Below are positions 8,864 through 17,599 of a DNA stretch of 64,000 nucleotides, piece by piece. The notes beneath the pieces are model-generated. The model searched no databases. It was not told the DNA's origin and worked only from the letters and a program-made list of their open reading frames with translations. Each line of letters opens with the position of its first letter. The first letter of the stretch is position 1. The position numbers and the translations under genes are program-made. Source of the stretch: [Muricauda] lutisoli (nom. illeg.) (lineage in GTDB: Bacteria; Bacteroidota; Bacteroidia; Flavobacteriales; Flavobacteriaceae); assembly GCF_017313105.1 (NCBI RefSeq), contig NZ_JAFLND010000005.1, positions 1 through 64,000 on the forward strand. The letters run 5' to 3'.

Positions 8864-8920
8864 ATTTCCACAGGTACTCAACAATTTTATTGTTAATAAC
8901 TTTAATTACCTGTTAATAAC
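8864..8920. promoter_or_regulatory. DnaA-box-like cluster upstream of dnaB
   Basis: ATTTCCACA (8864-8872) and two copies of TGTTAATAAC (8891-8900 and 8911-8920, start-to-start 20 bp) each differ by two bases from the DnaA box TTATCCACA or its complement. TAACTTTAATT is also repeated (8841-8851, 8897-8907). Function is inferred only. Confidence 0.35.
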
Positions 8921-8977
8921 ATAAAAAAAATCCGGGATATAACCTAACAAAAAAGGTGAGCCCCCAAAAAACAAGAA

Positions 8978-9931
8978 TTATTCACTGAAAACACCCATAT
9001 TCGCATATTTTTCCATGCGGGATTTCACCAATTCCTTTGGTGATAACTTTTTGAGTTCTTCAAAATGGGAAGAAATTTTGTTAGCGACGGTTTCGAATGT
9101 TTTTTCTCTGTTGGAATGAGCACCACCCAAAGGTTCCTTAACGATTTCATCGACCAAACCTTGCTTTTTCATATCGGTAGCGGTCAATTTTAAGGATTCG
9201 GCGGCTTGTTCCTTGTATTCCCAACTTCTCCAAAGAATAGATGAGCAGGATTCTGGAGAAATAACAGAGTACCATGTGTTTTCCAACATCAATACCTTAT
9301 CCCCTACTCCAATACCCAATGCACCACCTGAAGCTCCTTCTCCAATAATAATTACGATAATAGGGACTTTGAGACGGGTCATTTCCAAAATATTACGGGC
9401 AATGGCCTCTCCTTGTCCACGTTCCTCGGCTTCAATGCCCGGGTAAGCCCCTGGAGTATCCACAAAGCATACTACGGGAATCTTAAATTTTTCGGCAGAC
9501 TTCATCAACCGAAGTGCTTTACGGTAACCTTCCGGATTGGCCATACCAAAATTTCGGTACTGACGGGTCTTCGTATTATATCCTTTTTGCTGACCAATGA
9601 ACATATAGCTTTGGTCACCAATCTTACCCAATCCGCCGACCATGGCCTTATCATCTTTTACATTTCTATCACCGTGGAGCTCAAGAAAGGTGTCTCCACA
9701 GATAGCATTGATGTAATCCATGGTATAAGGTCTACTGGGGTGTCTCGACAACTGTACTCTTTGCCAAGCGGTAAGGTTTTTATAGATATCCTTTCGGGTC
9801 TGATCCAGTTTTTTCTCGATTTGAGAGCACGTTTCTGTAACGTCTACATCACTTTCTTCCCCGATCACCATACATTTTTGAAGTTGATCTTCAAGTTCTT
9901 TGATGGGGAGTTCAAATTCTAGATATTCCAT
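8978..9931 (-). CDS. accA: Acetyl-CoA carboxylase carboxyltransferase subunit alpha
   Basis: Alpha half of the carboxyltransferase that moves CO2 from biotin to acetyl-CoA, making malonyl-CoA for fatty acid synthesis. It works with AccD, which is not in this window. The 317 residues show the crotonase-type fold of the family, with the segments [33 protein letters not shown] and [15 protein letters not shown]. Length is normal. A good -7 element lies 36 bp upstream. Confidence 0.96.
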   Translation of the reverse strand: MEYLEFELPIKELEDQLQKCMVIGEESDVDVTETCSQIEKKLDQTRKDIYKNLTAWQRVQLSRHPSRPYTMDYINAICGDTFLELHGDRNVKDDKAMVGGLGKIGDQSYMFIGQQKGYNTKTRQYRNFGMANPEGYRKALRLMKSAEKFKIPVVCFVDTPGAYPGIEAEERGQGEAIARNILEMTRLKVPIIVIIIGEGASGGALGIGVGDKVLMLENTWYSVISPESCSSILWRSWEYKEQAAESLKLTATDMKKQGLVDEIVKEPLGGAHSNREKTFETVANKISSHFEELKKLSPKELVKSRMEKYANMGVFSE

Positions 9932-9966
9932 GGGAAGTCTTTTATTTTCACGAAAAACAATGGGGA

Positions 9967-9974
9967 CAAATATA
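9967..9974 (-). promoter_or_regulatory. -7 element of accA
   Basis: On the minus strand TATATTTG matches TAnnTTTG exactly. It is 35 nt upstream of the accA start. The -33 half is poor. Confidence 0.45.
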
Positions 9975-10045
9975 TAACATTATGGAATACTCACATGAAA
10001 TATACAAGTCTTTTAACTTCAACAATATACGCTGTATGTAATGAA

Positions 10046-11128
10046 TCATCGCTTGGCCTTCATAAGCATATAAACGGCAAAAACACCAAAAATGAGATTG
10101 GGAATCACCACGGCCAGCAAAGGTGAAAATCCTGATTGCTCGGCCAAGGTTCCAAAAACCTTGTCAAAAAAGATATAGACAAAGGCCACTCCAATACCAA
10201 AGGCCAAATTGAGCCCCATACCTCCCCTCCGCTTTACGGAAGATACGGCTACCGCTATTACGGTAAGTATAAATGCTGCTATGGGCAAGGCCCATCTTTT
10301 ATATTTTACAAGTACGTAGGCGTTTATATTTGATGCACCTTTTCTACGTTGATCTTCGATAAAATCGTTGAGCTCAAATAGGTTCTTGGTCTCTGCCACA
10401 TAGGAAACCGGGGTAAGATCATCTATTTGAAATGAGAAAACAGTATCCAACCTACGCTTTGCATTGATGTACTCGGTCTCATTTATGACCTCGCGTTTTT
10501 TATAGTTGGTAAGCCTATAAATGCTGTCATCTTCTACCCACCTTATGTTACTGGCAGTAATCTTATAATCCAGTTTACCGATAGAGTCGAAATGTTCGTA
10601 GGTAAAGTTGTAACCGATCTGACGATTGGGATCAAAACTGCTCACATAGATATAATCCCGCTCGTTCAATTGATTAAAGATATTCTCGGTAACCCTGGTT
10701 TGTTTACCTTTTTTAAAATATTTGTACTCAAACTCGTTAAAACCAATACTGGCATGGGGCACTATAAACATCCCCATCATAAAAATAAGTATGGCTACCA
10801 TGGTGGCCCCAACAAAATAGGGACGTAAGAAACGCCCAAAGGAAACACCTGAACTCAAAATGGCAACAATTTCGGTATTGCTGGCCAGTTTAGAAGTAAA
10901 AAATATAATGGATAGGAAAAGGAAAATGGGCAACAATAAATTACCGATCACCAAAGTAAAGTTACCGTAAAAGACAATTACCTCGGCCAATGGGGCCTCG
11001 TTGTCAATGATTTTCCCGATTTTTTCCGCCAAGTTGGCCATGATCCCAATAGGCACGAACAACAATAGCATCCCCATAAAGGTGATCAGGTAGCGTTTTA
11101 GGATGTATCTATCGAGTATGGTGAACAT
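10046..11128 (-). CDS. LptF/LptG family permease
   Basis: Inner-membrane component of the lipopolysaccharide export machine, YjgP/YjgQ family. The 360 residues have the family topology: TM segments near 15-35, 50-75 and 95-120, a large periplasmic beta-jellyroll region (about 130-270), then three C-terminal TM segments. With the LptB ATPase (not seen here) it would extract LPS and pass it to LptC. F and G cannot be told apart from one sequence. Its ATG overlaps the tgt stop by one base (TAATG), so the two genes are probably translationally coupled. Confidence 0.88.
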   Translation of the reverse strand: MFTILDRYILKRYLITFMGMLLLFVPIGIMANLAEKIGKIIDNEAPLAEVIVFYGNFTLVIGNLLLPIFLFLSIIFFTSKLASNTEIVAILSSGVSFGRFLRPYFVGATMVAILIFMMGMFIVPHASIGFNEFEYKYFKKGKQTRVTENIFNQLNERDYIYVSSFDPNRQIGYNFTYEHFDSIGKLDYKITASNIRWVEDDSIYRLTNYKKREVINETEYINAKRRLDTVFSFQIDDLTPVSYVAETKNLFELNDFIEDQRRKGASNINAYVLVKYKRWALPIAAFILTVIAVAVSSVKRRGGMGLNLAFGIGVAFVYIFFDKVFGTLAEQSGFSPLLAVVIPNLIFGVFAVYMLMKAKR

Positions 11129-12258
11129 TACAGTCTTTTATCCATCTGGCTGACCATTCTGGTCTTCCACTCCAAAAAATCTCCGGCTAAAATACGTTCT
11201 CTTGCCGTACGCACCAACCATAAATAAAAACCTAGGTTGTGAATGGTGGCAATTTGCTTGCCCAAATATTCATTGGCAGCAAACAAATGTCGCAAATAAG
11301 CCTTGGAATATTCTGTATCCACAAAGGTAATCCCCATCTCATCTATTGGGGAAAAATCGTTTTCCCATTTTTTGTTTTTAATGTTGATGGTCCCGTGTGC
11401 CGTAAACAACATTCCATTTCTTGCATTACGGGTGGGCATTACACAATCGAACATATCCACACCCAACGCTATATTTTCCAAAATATTGATTGGTGTGCCA
11501 ACGCCCATTAAATACCTTGGTTTATCCTCCGGTAGAATATCACAGACCAATTCTGCCATTTCGTACATTTCCTCTGCTGGCTCTCCTACCGATAGGCCGC
11601 CAATGGCATTACCCTCAGCTTCTACAGATGCTATATATTCTGCGGATTGTTTTCTCAAATCCTTATATGTAGAGCCTTGTACGATCGGGAAGAAACTTTG
11701 TGAATAATCATAGGTATACGGCAGTTTTTCCAAATGATTGATACATCGGTCCAACCATCGATGCGTCATGTGCATGGAACGCTTTGCATATTGGTAGTCG
11801 CATGGATAAGGCGTACACTCATCAAAGGCCATAATAATATCAGCACCTATTGTGCGCTGAACCTCCATTACATTTTCTGGTGTGAAAAGATGACGGGACC
11901 CATCGATATGGGATTTAAACCTTACTCCCTCCTCCTTGATCTTTCTGTTATCCGAAAGGGAGTATACCTGATAACCGCCACTGTCTGTCAAAATAGGACG
12001 GTCCCAATTCATGAATTTATGTAATCCACCGGCCTCCTGTAAGATTCCCGTTTTTGGTCTTAAAAACAGGTGGTATGTATTGCCCAGAATAATGTCCGGG
12101 TCAATCTCATCCCTCAACTCTCTTTGGTGCACCCCTTTTACGGAAGCTACTGTGCCAACCGGCATAAATATAGGGGTCTGTACAGTGCCATGGTCGGTGG
12201 TTAGCTCCCCCGCCCTAGCCTTACTTTTACTATCCTTTTGTACTAAGGTAAAATCCAA
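11128..12258 (-). CDS. tgt: tRNA-guanine transglycosylase, zinc cysteines missing
   Basis: Exchanges guanine 34 of GUN-anticodon tRNAs for the queuine precursor preQ1. The 376 residues contain the substrate segment DSGGYQVYSL, GGLSVGEP, and the catalytic and RNA-binding segment DCVMPTRNARNG. Canonical bacterial enzymes bind structural zinc through CxCxxC plus His. Here the aligned stretch between SPID and AYLRHL (about residues 303-311) reads EMGITFVDTEYSK, so all three cysteines are gone although the later IHNL histidine remains. The surrounding alignment is ungapped, which argues against a frameshift. It forms an operon with the downstream LptF/G-type gene. Confidence 0.93.
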   Translation of the reverse strand: MDFTLVQKDSKSKARAGELTTDHGTVQTPIFMPVGTVASVKGVHQRELRDEIDPDIILGNTYHLFLRPKTGILQEAGGLHKFMNWDRPILTDSGGYQVYSLSDNRKIKEEGVRFKSHIDGSRHLFTPENVMEVQRTIGADIIMAFDECTPYPCDYQYAKRSMHMTHRWLDRCINHLEKLPYTYDYSQSFFPIVQGSTYKDLRKQSAEYIASVEAEGNAIGGLSVGEPAEEMYEMAELVCDILPEDKPRYLMGVGTPINILENIALGVDMFDCVMPTRNARNGMLFTAHGTINIKNKKWENDFSPIDEMGITFVDTEYSKAYLRHLFAANEYLGKQIATIHNLGFYLWLVRTARERILAGDFLEWKTRMVSQMDKRL

Positions 12259-12276
12259 TTGTTCGTTTTAGAACCG

Positions 12277-12284
12277 CAAATATA
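12277..12284 (-). promoter_or_regulatory. -7 element of tgt
   Basis: Minus-strand TATATTTG is an exact TAnnTTTG, 18 nt upstream of the tgt start codon. No clear TTG is seen at the expected distance. Confidence 0.4.
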
Positions 12285-12363
12285 ACCAACTCTGTTTCGT
12301 TGATCCTTAACAAAAAAATAAAGTTTCCAATGTTAAATCATTTAATAAATGTATATTTAACAC

Positions 12364-12394
12364 TTGTTTTCGAACAATAATGCAATTACATTTG
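12364..12394 (+). promoter_or_regulatory. Transketolase promoter
   Basis: TTG (12364-12366), 20 nt, then TACATTTG (12387-12394) lies 20 nt before the start codon of the transketolase N subunit. Confidence 0.6.
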
Positions 12395-12414
12395 ATATCT
12401 AAATTAGACACACA

Positions 12415-13260
12415 ATGCCGAACACGCAAGAATTACAAGACCTGGTAGTACAGGTAAGAAGGGACATTTTACGAATGGTCCACAAGGTTAATTCGGGGCA
12501 TCCAGGGGGCTCCTTGGGTTGTACCGAGTTCTTTGTAGCACTCTACAACGAGATCATGGATTTAAAGGATGGGTTTGACATGGATGGAATTGGGGAAGAC
12601 CTCTTTTTCCTTTCCAATGGCCATATTTCTCCTGTATTTTACAGTGTTTTAGCGAGAAAAGGATATTTCCCGATCGAAGAGCTGAACACGTTTAGGCTGA
12701 TCGATTCCAGGTTACAGGGACACCCGACCACCCACGAAGGATTGCCAGGAGTTCGAGTGGCTTCCGGTTCTTTGGGACAAGGAATGTCCGTTGCGATTGG
12801 TGCTGCCCTTGCCAAAAAATTGAACGGAGATGATCATTTAGTATTCAGTCTCCATGGAGATGGTGAATTACAAGAGGGACAAAACTGGGAGGCCATAATG
12901 TATGCGGCTGGTAACAATGTGGACAATTTGATCGCCACTGTGGACAGAAATGGCCAACAAATCGATGGTGCAACAAAAGATGTGCTTCCTCTTGGTGATG
13001 TAGGCGAAAAATTTAAGGTATTTGGATGGGATGTTCTGGAAATTGAGGACGGTAACGATTTGGAACAGGTAATTGCCGGTTTAAATGAAGCCAAGAGCAG
13101 AACAGGCAAAGGAAAACCTGTTTGTATCATCATGAAGACCGAAATGGGCAATGGTGTAGACTTTATGATGCATACCCACGCATGGCACGGTAAAGCCCCA
13201 AGCGATGAGCAATTGGCCACTGCATTGGAGCAAAATCCAGAGACTTTAGGCGATTACTAA
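12415..13260 (+). CDS. Transketolase, N-terminal (TPP-binding) subunit
   Basis: First half of a split transketolase of the non-oxidative pentose phosphate pathway. The 281 residues hold the thiamine diphosphate and Mg site, seen as HGDGELQEGQNWEA followed by ATVDRN, plus substrate-site segments SGHPGGSLG and SGSLGQGMS. In E. coli this and the following gene correspond to one polypeptide of about 660 residues. The two-gene form is common in Bacteroidota and archaea. The C-terminal partner begins 17 bp downstream, so a heterodimer made from one transcript is expected. Confidence 0.93.
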   Translation: MPNTQELQDLVVQVRRDILRMVHKVNSGHPGGSLGCTEFFVALYNEIMDLKDGFDMDGIGEDLFFLSNGHISPVFYSVLARKGYFPIEELNTFRLIDSRLQGHPTTHEGLPGVRVASGSLGQGMSVAIGAALAKKLNGDDHLVFSLHGDGELQEGQNWEAIMYAAGNNVDNLIATVDRNGQQIDGATKDVLPLGDVGEKFKVFGWDVLEIEDGNDLEQVIAGLNEAKSRTGKGKPVCIIMKTEMGNGVDFMMHTHAWHGKAPSDEQLATALEQNPETLGDY

Positions 13261-13277
13261 TCATAGAAAAAGAGAAA

Positions 13278-14231
13278 ATGACAAAATATACAGATCAAGG
13301 AAAACAAGATACTCGAAGCGGATATGGCGCAGGAATGACGGAATTGGGGAGGACCAACCCTAATGTAGTGTCGCTTTGTGCCGACTTGGTAGGCTCCTTA
13401 AAGATTGACACTTTTATTGAAGAAAACCCCGAGCGTTTCTTTCAAGTTGGTATTGCAGAAGCCAATATGATGGGCATTGCTGCCGGTCTGACCATTGGTG
13501 GGAAAATCCCGTTTGCATCAACTTTTGCAAACTTTGCAACTGGGCGTGTTTACGATCAAATTCGTCAATCCATTGCGTATTCCGATAAAAACGTGAAAAT
13601 ATGTGCCTCCCACTCTGGTTTAACTCTTGGAGAAGACGGTGCCACACACCAAATCTTGGAAGATATCGGTTTAATGAAAATGTTACCAGGAATGACGGTC
13701 ATCAACACATGTGACTTTAACCAGACCAAAGCCGCAACATTGGCCATAGCCGAGCACCATGGTCCGGTTTATTTGCGTTTTGGAAGACCTAAAGTGGCCA
13801 ATTTTACTCCGGTAGACCAAAAATTTGAAATTGGTAAGGCCCTTATGCTCAATAAAGGTACTGATGTAACCATTTTGGCCACAGGTCATTTGGTATGGCA
13901 GGCCCTCTTGGCCGCGGAAAGTTTGGAAAACCAAGGTATTTCAGCAGAAGTAATCGATATCCATACCATTAAACCTTTGGATAGTAAGGCCATTTTGGAT
14001 TCTGTGAAGAAAACAGGATGTGTGGTAACCGCAGAAGAACACAATTACTTAGGAGGACTAGGTGAAAGCGTGGCCCGTGTACTGGCCACCCACCACCCTA
14101 CCCCTCAAGAGTTTGTGGCAACAAAAGACACTTTTGGTGAAAGCGGAACCCCAGAGCAACTTATGGAGAAGTACGGCCTGAACAATAAAGCCATTGAAGA
14201 GGCCGTTTTAAAAGTGTTGAAACGTAAATAG
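13278..14231 (+). CDS. Transketolase, C-terminal subunit
   Basis: Second half of the split transketolase. The 317 residues combine the pyrimidine-binding domain (about 1-170, with SLCADLVGSLK and GIAEANMMGIAAGL) and the C-terminal transketolase domain (about 190-310, with ILATGHLVWQALLAAESL and TAEEHNYLGGLGESVA). The glutamate that activates the thiamine ring lies in the GIAEANM segment. It pairs with the upstream TPP-binding subunit, 17 bp apart. A palindromic terminator follows. Confidence 0.93.
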   Translation: MTKYTDQGKQDTRSGYGAGMTELGRTNPNVVSLCADLVGSLKIDTFIEENPERFFQVGIAEANMMGIAAGLTIGGKIPFASTFANFATGRVYDQIRQSIAYSDKNVKICASHSGLTLGEDGATHQILEDIGLMKMLPGMTVINTCDFNQTKAATLAIAEHHGPVYLRFGRPKVANFTPVDQKFEIGKALMLNKGTDVTILATGHLVWQALLAAESLENQGISAEVIDIHTIKPLDSKAILDSVKKTGCVVTAEEHNYLGGLGESVARVLATHHPTPQEFVATKDTFGESGTPEQLMEKYGLNNKAIEEAVLKVLKRK

Positions 14232-14238
14232 TTTCGAT

Positions 14239-14261
14239 AAAATATCCCTTAGGGATATTTT
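14239..14261 (+). terminator. Hairpin after transketolase genes
   Basis: AAAATATCCC-TTA-GGGATATTTT is a perfect 10-bp stem seven bases after the stop codon. It ends in TTTT and is A/T symmetric. Confidence 0.7.
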
Positions 14262-14286
14262 GCAATCTTTTAAAAAAACAACACTT

Positions 14287-14898
14287 ATGAAAAAAACTTT
14301 TCTAGTAGCTGTATTTGCCTTGATCGGTGCTGCAGCAATGGCCCAAAGTGGTTCTGGTTTCGGTGTAAAGGCCGGTCTATCGTACAACAAGAACGGTGAT
14401 CTGATCCAATCAGTCAGCGAAGGTGGAAGTGATATTACCAAAGGAGCCGAAGGTAAAACAGGTTACCATTTTGGTTTTTGGGGCAAATTGGACTTCCCCA
14501 AAATTTATCTAAGACCTGAATTGGTGTATTCCAAAACCAAAAGTTCCTACGATATAGAAGGCGACTCACAGGATTACGATGTTTCCAAATTGGATATGCC
14601 CGTACTTTTAGGATATAAGCTTATTGGGCCTCTGCACATTTTTGCAGGTCCTGCTTTTCAGTATACCTTGAACAATGATTTGGGCGATCTACAGGTCGAA
14701 GATGTGAAGAACGACTTTACGGTAGGTCTTAATGCAGGTGTAGGTGTCAACCTTGGTAAATTAGGTTTGGACGTAAGATATGAAAGAGGTTTCTCGGAGA
14801 ACGAAGCCGAATTTATCGATACCAATGTCGCCAATGTTGAAGGAAGGGTGGATTCGCGACCTTCGCAAATTATATTTGCACTTTCGCTTAAATTATAA
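14287..14898 (+). CDS. Outer-membrane beta-barrel protein
   Basis: Predicted outer-membrane barrel of the PorT-like/OMP_b-brl type common in Bacteroidota; specific function unknown. The 203-residue form starts at ATG 14287, giving the signal peptide MKKTFLVAVFALIGAAAMA before QSGS. The body alternates polar and hydrophobic residues (for example GFGVKAGLSYN, LYLRPELVYSK-like and GLNAGVGVNLGKLGLDVRYERG) and ends IIFALSLKL, with a hydrophobic residue last as expected for BAM recognition. A longer frame from 14260 adds nine residues that spoil the signal peptide. Confidence 0.85.
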   Translation: MKKTFLVAVFALIGAAAMAQSGSGFGVKAGLSYNKNGDLIQSVSEGGSDITKGAEGKTGYHFGFWGKLDFPKIYLRPELVYSKTKSSYDIEGDSQDYDVSKLDMPVLLGYKLIGPLHIFAGPAFQYTLNNDLGDLQVEDVKNDFTVGLNAGVGVNLGKLGLDVRYERGFSENEAEFIDTNVANVEGRVDSRPSQIIFALSLKL

Positions 14899-14916
14899 GC
14901 TTTTGATCATAACAAA

Positions 14917-14955
14917 TAAAAAAGCCCAGCTACTAGTGTAGCTGGGCTTTTTTTA
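14917..14955. terminator. Bidirectional terminator
   Basis: AGCCCAGCTAC (14923-14933), TAGT, GTAGCTGGGCT (14938-14948), flanked by an A-run on the left and a T-run on the right. It serves the convergent barrel and FKBP genes. Confidence 0.92.
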
Positions 14956-14969
14956 TCTATGTTTTTTTT

Positions 14970-15923
14970 CTAATTGGAATCAGGGTCCAAATAATCAGGA
15001 ATACCATCACCATCTGAATCAGGAAAAGGGGTGATTATATTTCCGTTATCATCGGATATTTCATTTCTTGTAGAAACCCCATCTCCATCATCATCGGCGT
15101 CCCTAAAGTTTGCGAGCGGGTTAAAAGGTTCCTCTTCCAAATCGGTATTATCATCAAACAAGTATTCATTTCCGTTTAAATCCTCTTCAATGGAAGGAAT
15201 CCCATCATTGTCCCTATCTGTGTTTTCAACATAAAGGCCTAACTCCACTTTAAACAATAAAGGAGAGTAAGAGGGTATCAGTGCAGACCCCGAACTATTA
15301 AAATAACCTAAACCTGATGGTATCACAATAATTCCCATTCCACTATTGGTCACACTATAGGTCCCGTCCGCATTTTCCACTACTTGGTCCGAAGTTCCCG
15401 CTTTTAGTTTAGAAATTCCGCTACCGTATCCACGCACCGTGAAAGGAAGCTCTTGCCATGTAAAGTCTTGGCTTTCATCAAACAATGTTCCATCCAATAA
15501 AGAACCTTGATATCTTACCAAAGTGGAATCCCCAATGGTCGGGCTACCTCCCCCACCTTCTTTAACCTCAATATAATAGTAGGTATGGGCTATGTCTTCC
15601 TCTCCCGCTTCCAGATTCAAATAAGCTGAAGACACGTTCAAGGTAACAGGAACAGCATCTTCCATCATAGGTCTTTTGTCCGCATTATCACCTGCTATGG
15701 TATCGATAACAATCTTATAGTCAAAACCTTCAGGAAGGTTTGCAAAGTCTTCATAATTATAAAAATGCGTATTTAAAAACTCTTTGATCGTAGCATCGTC
15801 TTCTGGTGCCACATCGCTCAATAAGCTTGGTGGTATCACAACAACATCGTTGTCATCATCCTTTTTACACGATAAGAGTGTGACCGCAAAACATAAAAAA
15901 ACTAAAATTCCGTACCTCATCAA
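14970..15923 (-). CDS. FKBP-type peptidyl-prolyl isomerase lipoprotein with TSP3-like tail
   Basis: Lipid-anchored periplasmic or surface protein. The signal ends in the lipobox LLSC (C19), followed by KKDDDND, a charged stretch like known flavobacterial export signals for surface lipoproteins. The middle (about 120-235) is an FKBP domain (STLVRYQGSLLDGTLFDES, IPSGLGYF). The C-terminal 80 residues are Asp-rich, calcium-binding thrombospondin type-3-like repeats (DRDNDGIPSIEEDL, DADDDGDGVSTRNE, PDSDGDGIPDYLDPD). Isomerase activity is expected from the family but key residues were not checked one by one. Confidence 0.88.
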   Translation of the reverse strand: MMRYGILVFLCFAVTLLSCKKDDDNDVVVIPPSLLSDVAPEDDATIKEFLNTHFYNYEDFANLPEGFDYKIVIDTIAGDNADKRPMMEDAVPVTLNVSSAYLNLEAGEEDIAHTYYYIEVKEGGGGSPTIGDSTLVRYQGSLLDGTLFDESQDFTWQELPFTVRGYGSGISKLKAGTSDQVVENADGTYSVTNSGMGIIVIPSGLGYFNSSGSALIPSYSPLLFKVELGLYVENTDRDNDGIPSIEEDLNGNEYLFDDNTDLEEEPFNPLANFRDADDDGDGVSTRNEISDDNGNIITPFPDSDGDGIPDYLDPDSN

Positions 15924-15959
15924 GTCTGATATTTAGGCGCGCAAGATACAATTTTCCGT

Positions 15960-15967
15960 TATTTTTG
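15960..15967 (+). promoter_or_regulatory. -7 element of the S4-domain gene
   Basis: TATTTTTG fits TAnnTTTG, 31 nt upstream of the start codon. The -33 is not obvious. Confidence 0.35.
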
Positions 15968-15998
15968 CTTTGTCCATTAACAAAGAATTGCGAAGACC

Positions 15999-16370
15999 AT
16001 GCGAATAGACAAGTACCTTTGGTGCATCAGATACTTTAAAACTCGGAGCATTGCATCCAATGCGGTAAAAAAAGGACATGTGAAAGTAAATGGAAGTGCT
16101 GTTAAACCTTCACGTGATGTATATCCCATGGACAAAATAATGGTTCGAAAAAACCAAATTGAATACCAACTAACCGTTTTGGACATTCCAGAAAGCCGCG
16201 TAGGGGCAAAATTGGTGGATATCTACAGAAAAGACACGACCCCCAAGGAAGCCTTTGAACATACCGAGTTGCTACAGTATGCCAAAAAGCATTATCGGAA
16301 AAAAGGGTTGGGACGGCCTACAAAGAAAGATCGTCGTGATTTGGACGATTATTTGGACGAACCGGAATAA
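15999..16370 (+). CDS. S4-domain RNA-binding protein (Hsp15-like)
   Basis: Small basic RNA-binding protein of the S4/Hsp15 group. In E. coli, Hsp15 rescues stalled 50S subunits carrying peptidyl-tRNA. The 123 residues start MRIDKYLWCIRYFKTRS and continue AVKKGHVKVNG, the typical alpha-L RNA-binding motif. The C-terminal half is rich in Lys and Arg (KKHYRKKGLGRPTKKDRR) and would contact rRNA. A specific function in this phylum is not established. The next gene follows 36 bp downstream with its own -7 element. Confidence 0.88.
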   Translation: MRIDKYLWCIRYFKTRSIASNAVKKGHVKVNGSAVKPSRDVYPMDKIMVRKNQIEYQLTVLDIPESRVGAKLVDIYRKDTTPKEAFEHTELLQYAKKHYRKKGLGRPTKKDRRDLDDYLDEPE

Positions 16371-16380
16371 ACTGTTTTTA

Positions 16381-16388
16381 TATCTTTG
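16381..16388 (+). promoter_or_regulatory. -7 element of the phosphoribosyltransferase gene
   Basis: TATCTTTG is an exact TAnnTTTG. A possible TTG start codon at 16386 lies inside it, which favours the ATG at 16407 as the true start. Confidence 0.45.
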
Positions 16389-16406
16389 AAGCAAGCATCT
16401 AAAACT

Positions 16407-16904
16407 ATGATAAACCGCATTCTTACCCACGACCAAATACAGCACATTGCCAAGCGAATCGCTTACCAAATCTATGAGACCAATGTGGACGAAAAGGAAA
16501 TTGTGGTTGCTGGAATAAAAGGAAGTGGAGAAAGCTTTGCCAAGAAGATAATTACGGTTTTAAAAAAAATTACAGACGCCGAGATTATTTTGTGCAAAGT
16601 GGATATGGACAAGAAGAATCCTTTGGAAAGTGGGGTAAAAACCTCTCTTTCGAGGGAGGACTATGAAAACAAATCCATTGTATTGGTAGACGATGTGTTG
16701 AATTCGGGAACCACATTGATCTATGGCACCCATCACTTTCTTAAATCCCCGATAAAACAATTAAAAACGGCGGTACTGGTAAATAGAAATCATAAAAAGT
16801 ACCCCATTAAAGCCGATTTTAAAGGAATATCGCTGTCAACATCGTTAAGCGAACATATTAAGGTGGATTTTGAACCGAAGAACAATGCGGTGTACCTAGA
16901 GTAA
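16407..16904 (+). CDS. Phosphoribosyltransferase family protein
   Basis: Type I phosphoribosyltransferase fold. The 165 residues carry the PRPP-binding motif IVLVDDVLNSGTTL (about 93-106), like PyrR and hypoxanthine-type enzymes. Which base it uses, or whether it is regulatory like PyrR, cannot be told. The start at ATG 16407 gives MINRILTHDQIQHIAKRIAYQI, and an upstream in-frame TTG overlaps the promoter element. Its last 9 bp overlap the end of convergent aroK. Confidence 0.85.
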   Translation: MINRILTHDQIQHIAKRIAYQIYETNVDEKEIVVAGIKGSGESFAKKIITVLKKITDAEIILCKVDMDKKNPLESGVKTSLSREDYENKSIVLVDDVLNSGTTLIYGTHHFLKSPIKQLKTAVLVNRNHKKYPIKADFKGISLSTSLSEHIKVDFEPKNNAVYLE

Positions 16905-17408
16905 CTCCTTTATTTTTTCAACAACGGTTTCGGCATCTGTTCCGTTGCAGTCCAATATATGTTTTGCCTGCATATAGTATGGTCTACGCTCAAAAAGGTG
17001 TTTTCCTATGAACTCTGGTAATTCCTTATCGGAAATGTTTTTCACCAAAGGACGATTTTCTTTCTCCTTTGAAATTCGGTCCAATAAATTCGGGATACTT
17101 AAATCCAGATAAATAGAATGATCGGCTTCGTCCAATATTATAGTCATATTGGTTCCGTAACATGGCGTCCCCCCTCCTGTGGAAATCACAAGTGATTCTT
17201 CTTTTCCCAGCACCTCATTTAGCATTTGATGCTCCAACTTTCTGAAAAAAATTTCACCTTTTTCTGAAAATATGGTTTTGATGGATTTTTTTTGATGCTC
17301 CTCTATATAATCATCCAAATCGATAAACCGAATCCCTAATTGCCTGGCCAACAATCGTCCAACAGTTGACTTCCCACTTGCCATATATCCTACTAAAACA
17401 ATTTTCAT
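16896..17408 (-). CDS. aroK: Shikimate kinase
   Basis: Phosphorylates shikimate on the 3-hydroxyl in the chorismate pathway to aromatic amino acids. The 170 residues have Walker A GYMASGKSTVG (about 7-17), the shikimate-binding DLDDYIEE, the STGGGTPC segment and the lid region with ENRPLV. Length is normal. It is the last core gene before the tRNA-Lys locus, and no operon partner is visible. Confidence 0.95.
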   Translation of the reverse strand: MKIVLVGYMASGKSTVGRLLARQLGIRFIDLDDYIEEHQKKSIKTIFSEKGEIFFRKLEHQMLNEVLGKEESLVISTGGGTPCYGTNMTIILDEADHSIYLDLSIPNLLDRISKEKENRPLVKNISDKELPEFIGKHLFERRPYYMQAKHILDCNGTDAETVVEKIKELL

Positions 17409-17461
17409 CTTTGAGAATTTTATCCGATTTCAAAAAAACACAAATTTATCATTAATTCACC

Positions 17462-17491
17462 TTGGAAAATAGATTATTGATGTTATATTTG
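17462..17491 (+). promoter_or_regulatory. tRNA-Lys promoter
   Basis: TTG (17462-17464), 19 nt, then TATATTTG (17484-17491) is a consensus Bacteroidota promoter 36 nt upstream of the tRNA. The transcript would start in CACCCGCTTAGC, also found after the leftward promoter at 116-123. Confidence 0.7.
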
Positions 17492-17526
17492 CACCCGCTT
17501 AGCCAAACAGCTAAGCACAAAGTGGA

Positions 17527-17599
17527 GACCTGATAGCTCAGTTGGTAGAGCATCTCCCTTTTAAGGAGAGGGTCCTGGGTTCGAGCCCCAGTCAGGTCA
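17527..17599 (+). tRNA. tRNA-Lys (UUU)
   Basis: A 73-nt cloverleaf with acceptor GACCTGA pairing TCAGGTC, D-arm AGCTCAGTTGGTAGAGC, anticodon arm TCTCC-CTTTTAA-GGAGA with anticodon TTT at 17560-17562, and T-arm GGGTTCGAGCCCC. No encoded CCA. The 3' half is the attachment site of the integrated island, which starts inside the T-arm. The gene stays intact because the island carries the matching 3' end. Confidence 0.97.

Noticed and set aside
8864-8920. Chromosomal replication origin
   Set aside because: The boxes are two mismatches off consensus, there is no dnaA nearby, and gene orientation does not switch symmetrically here; kept only as a DnaA-box-like cluster.
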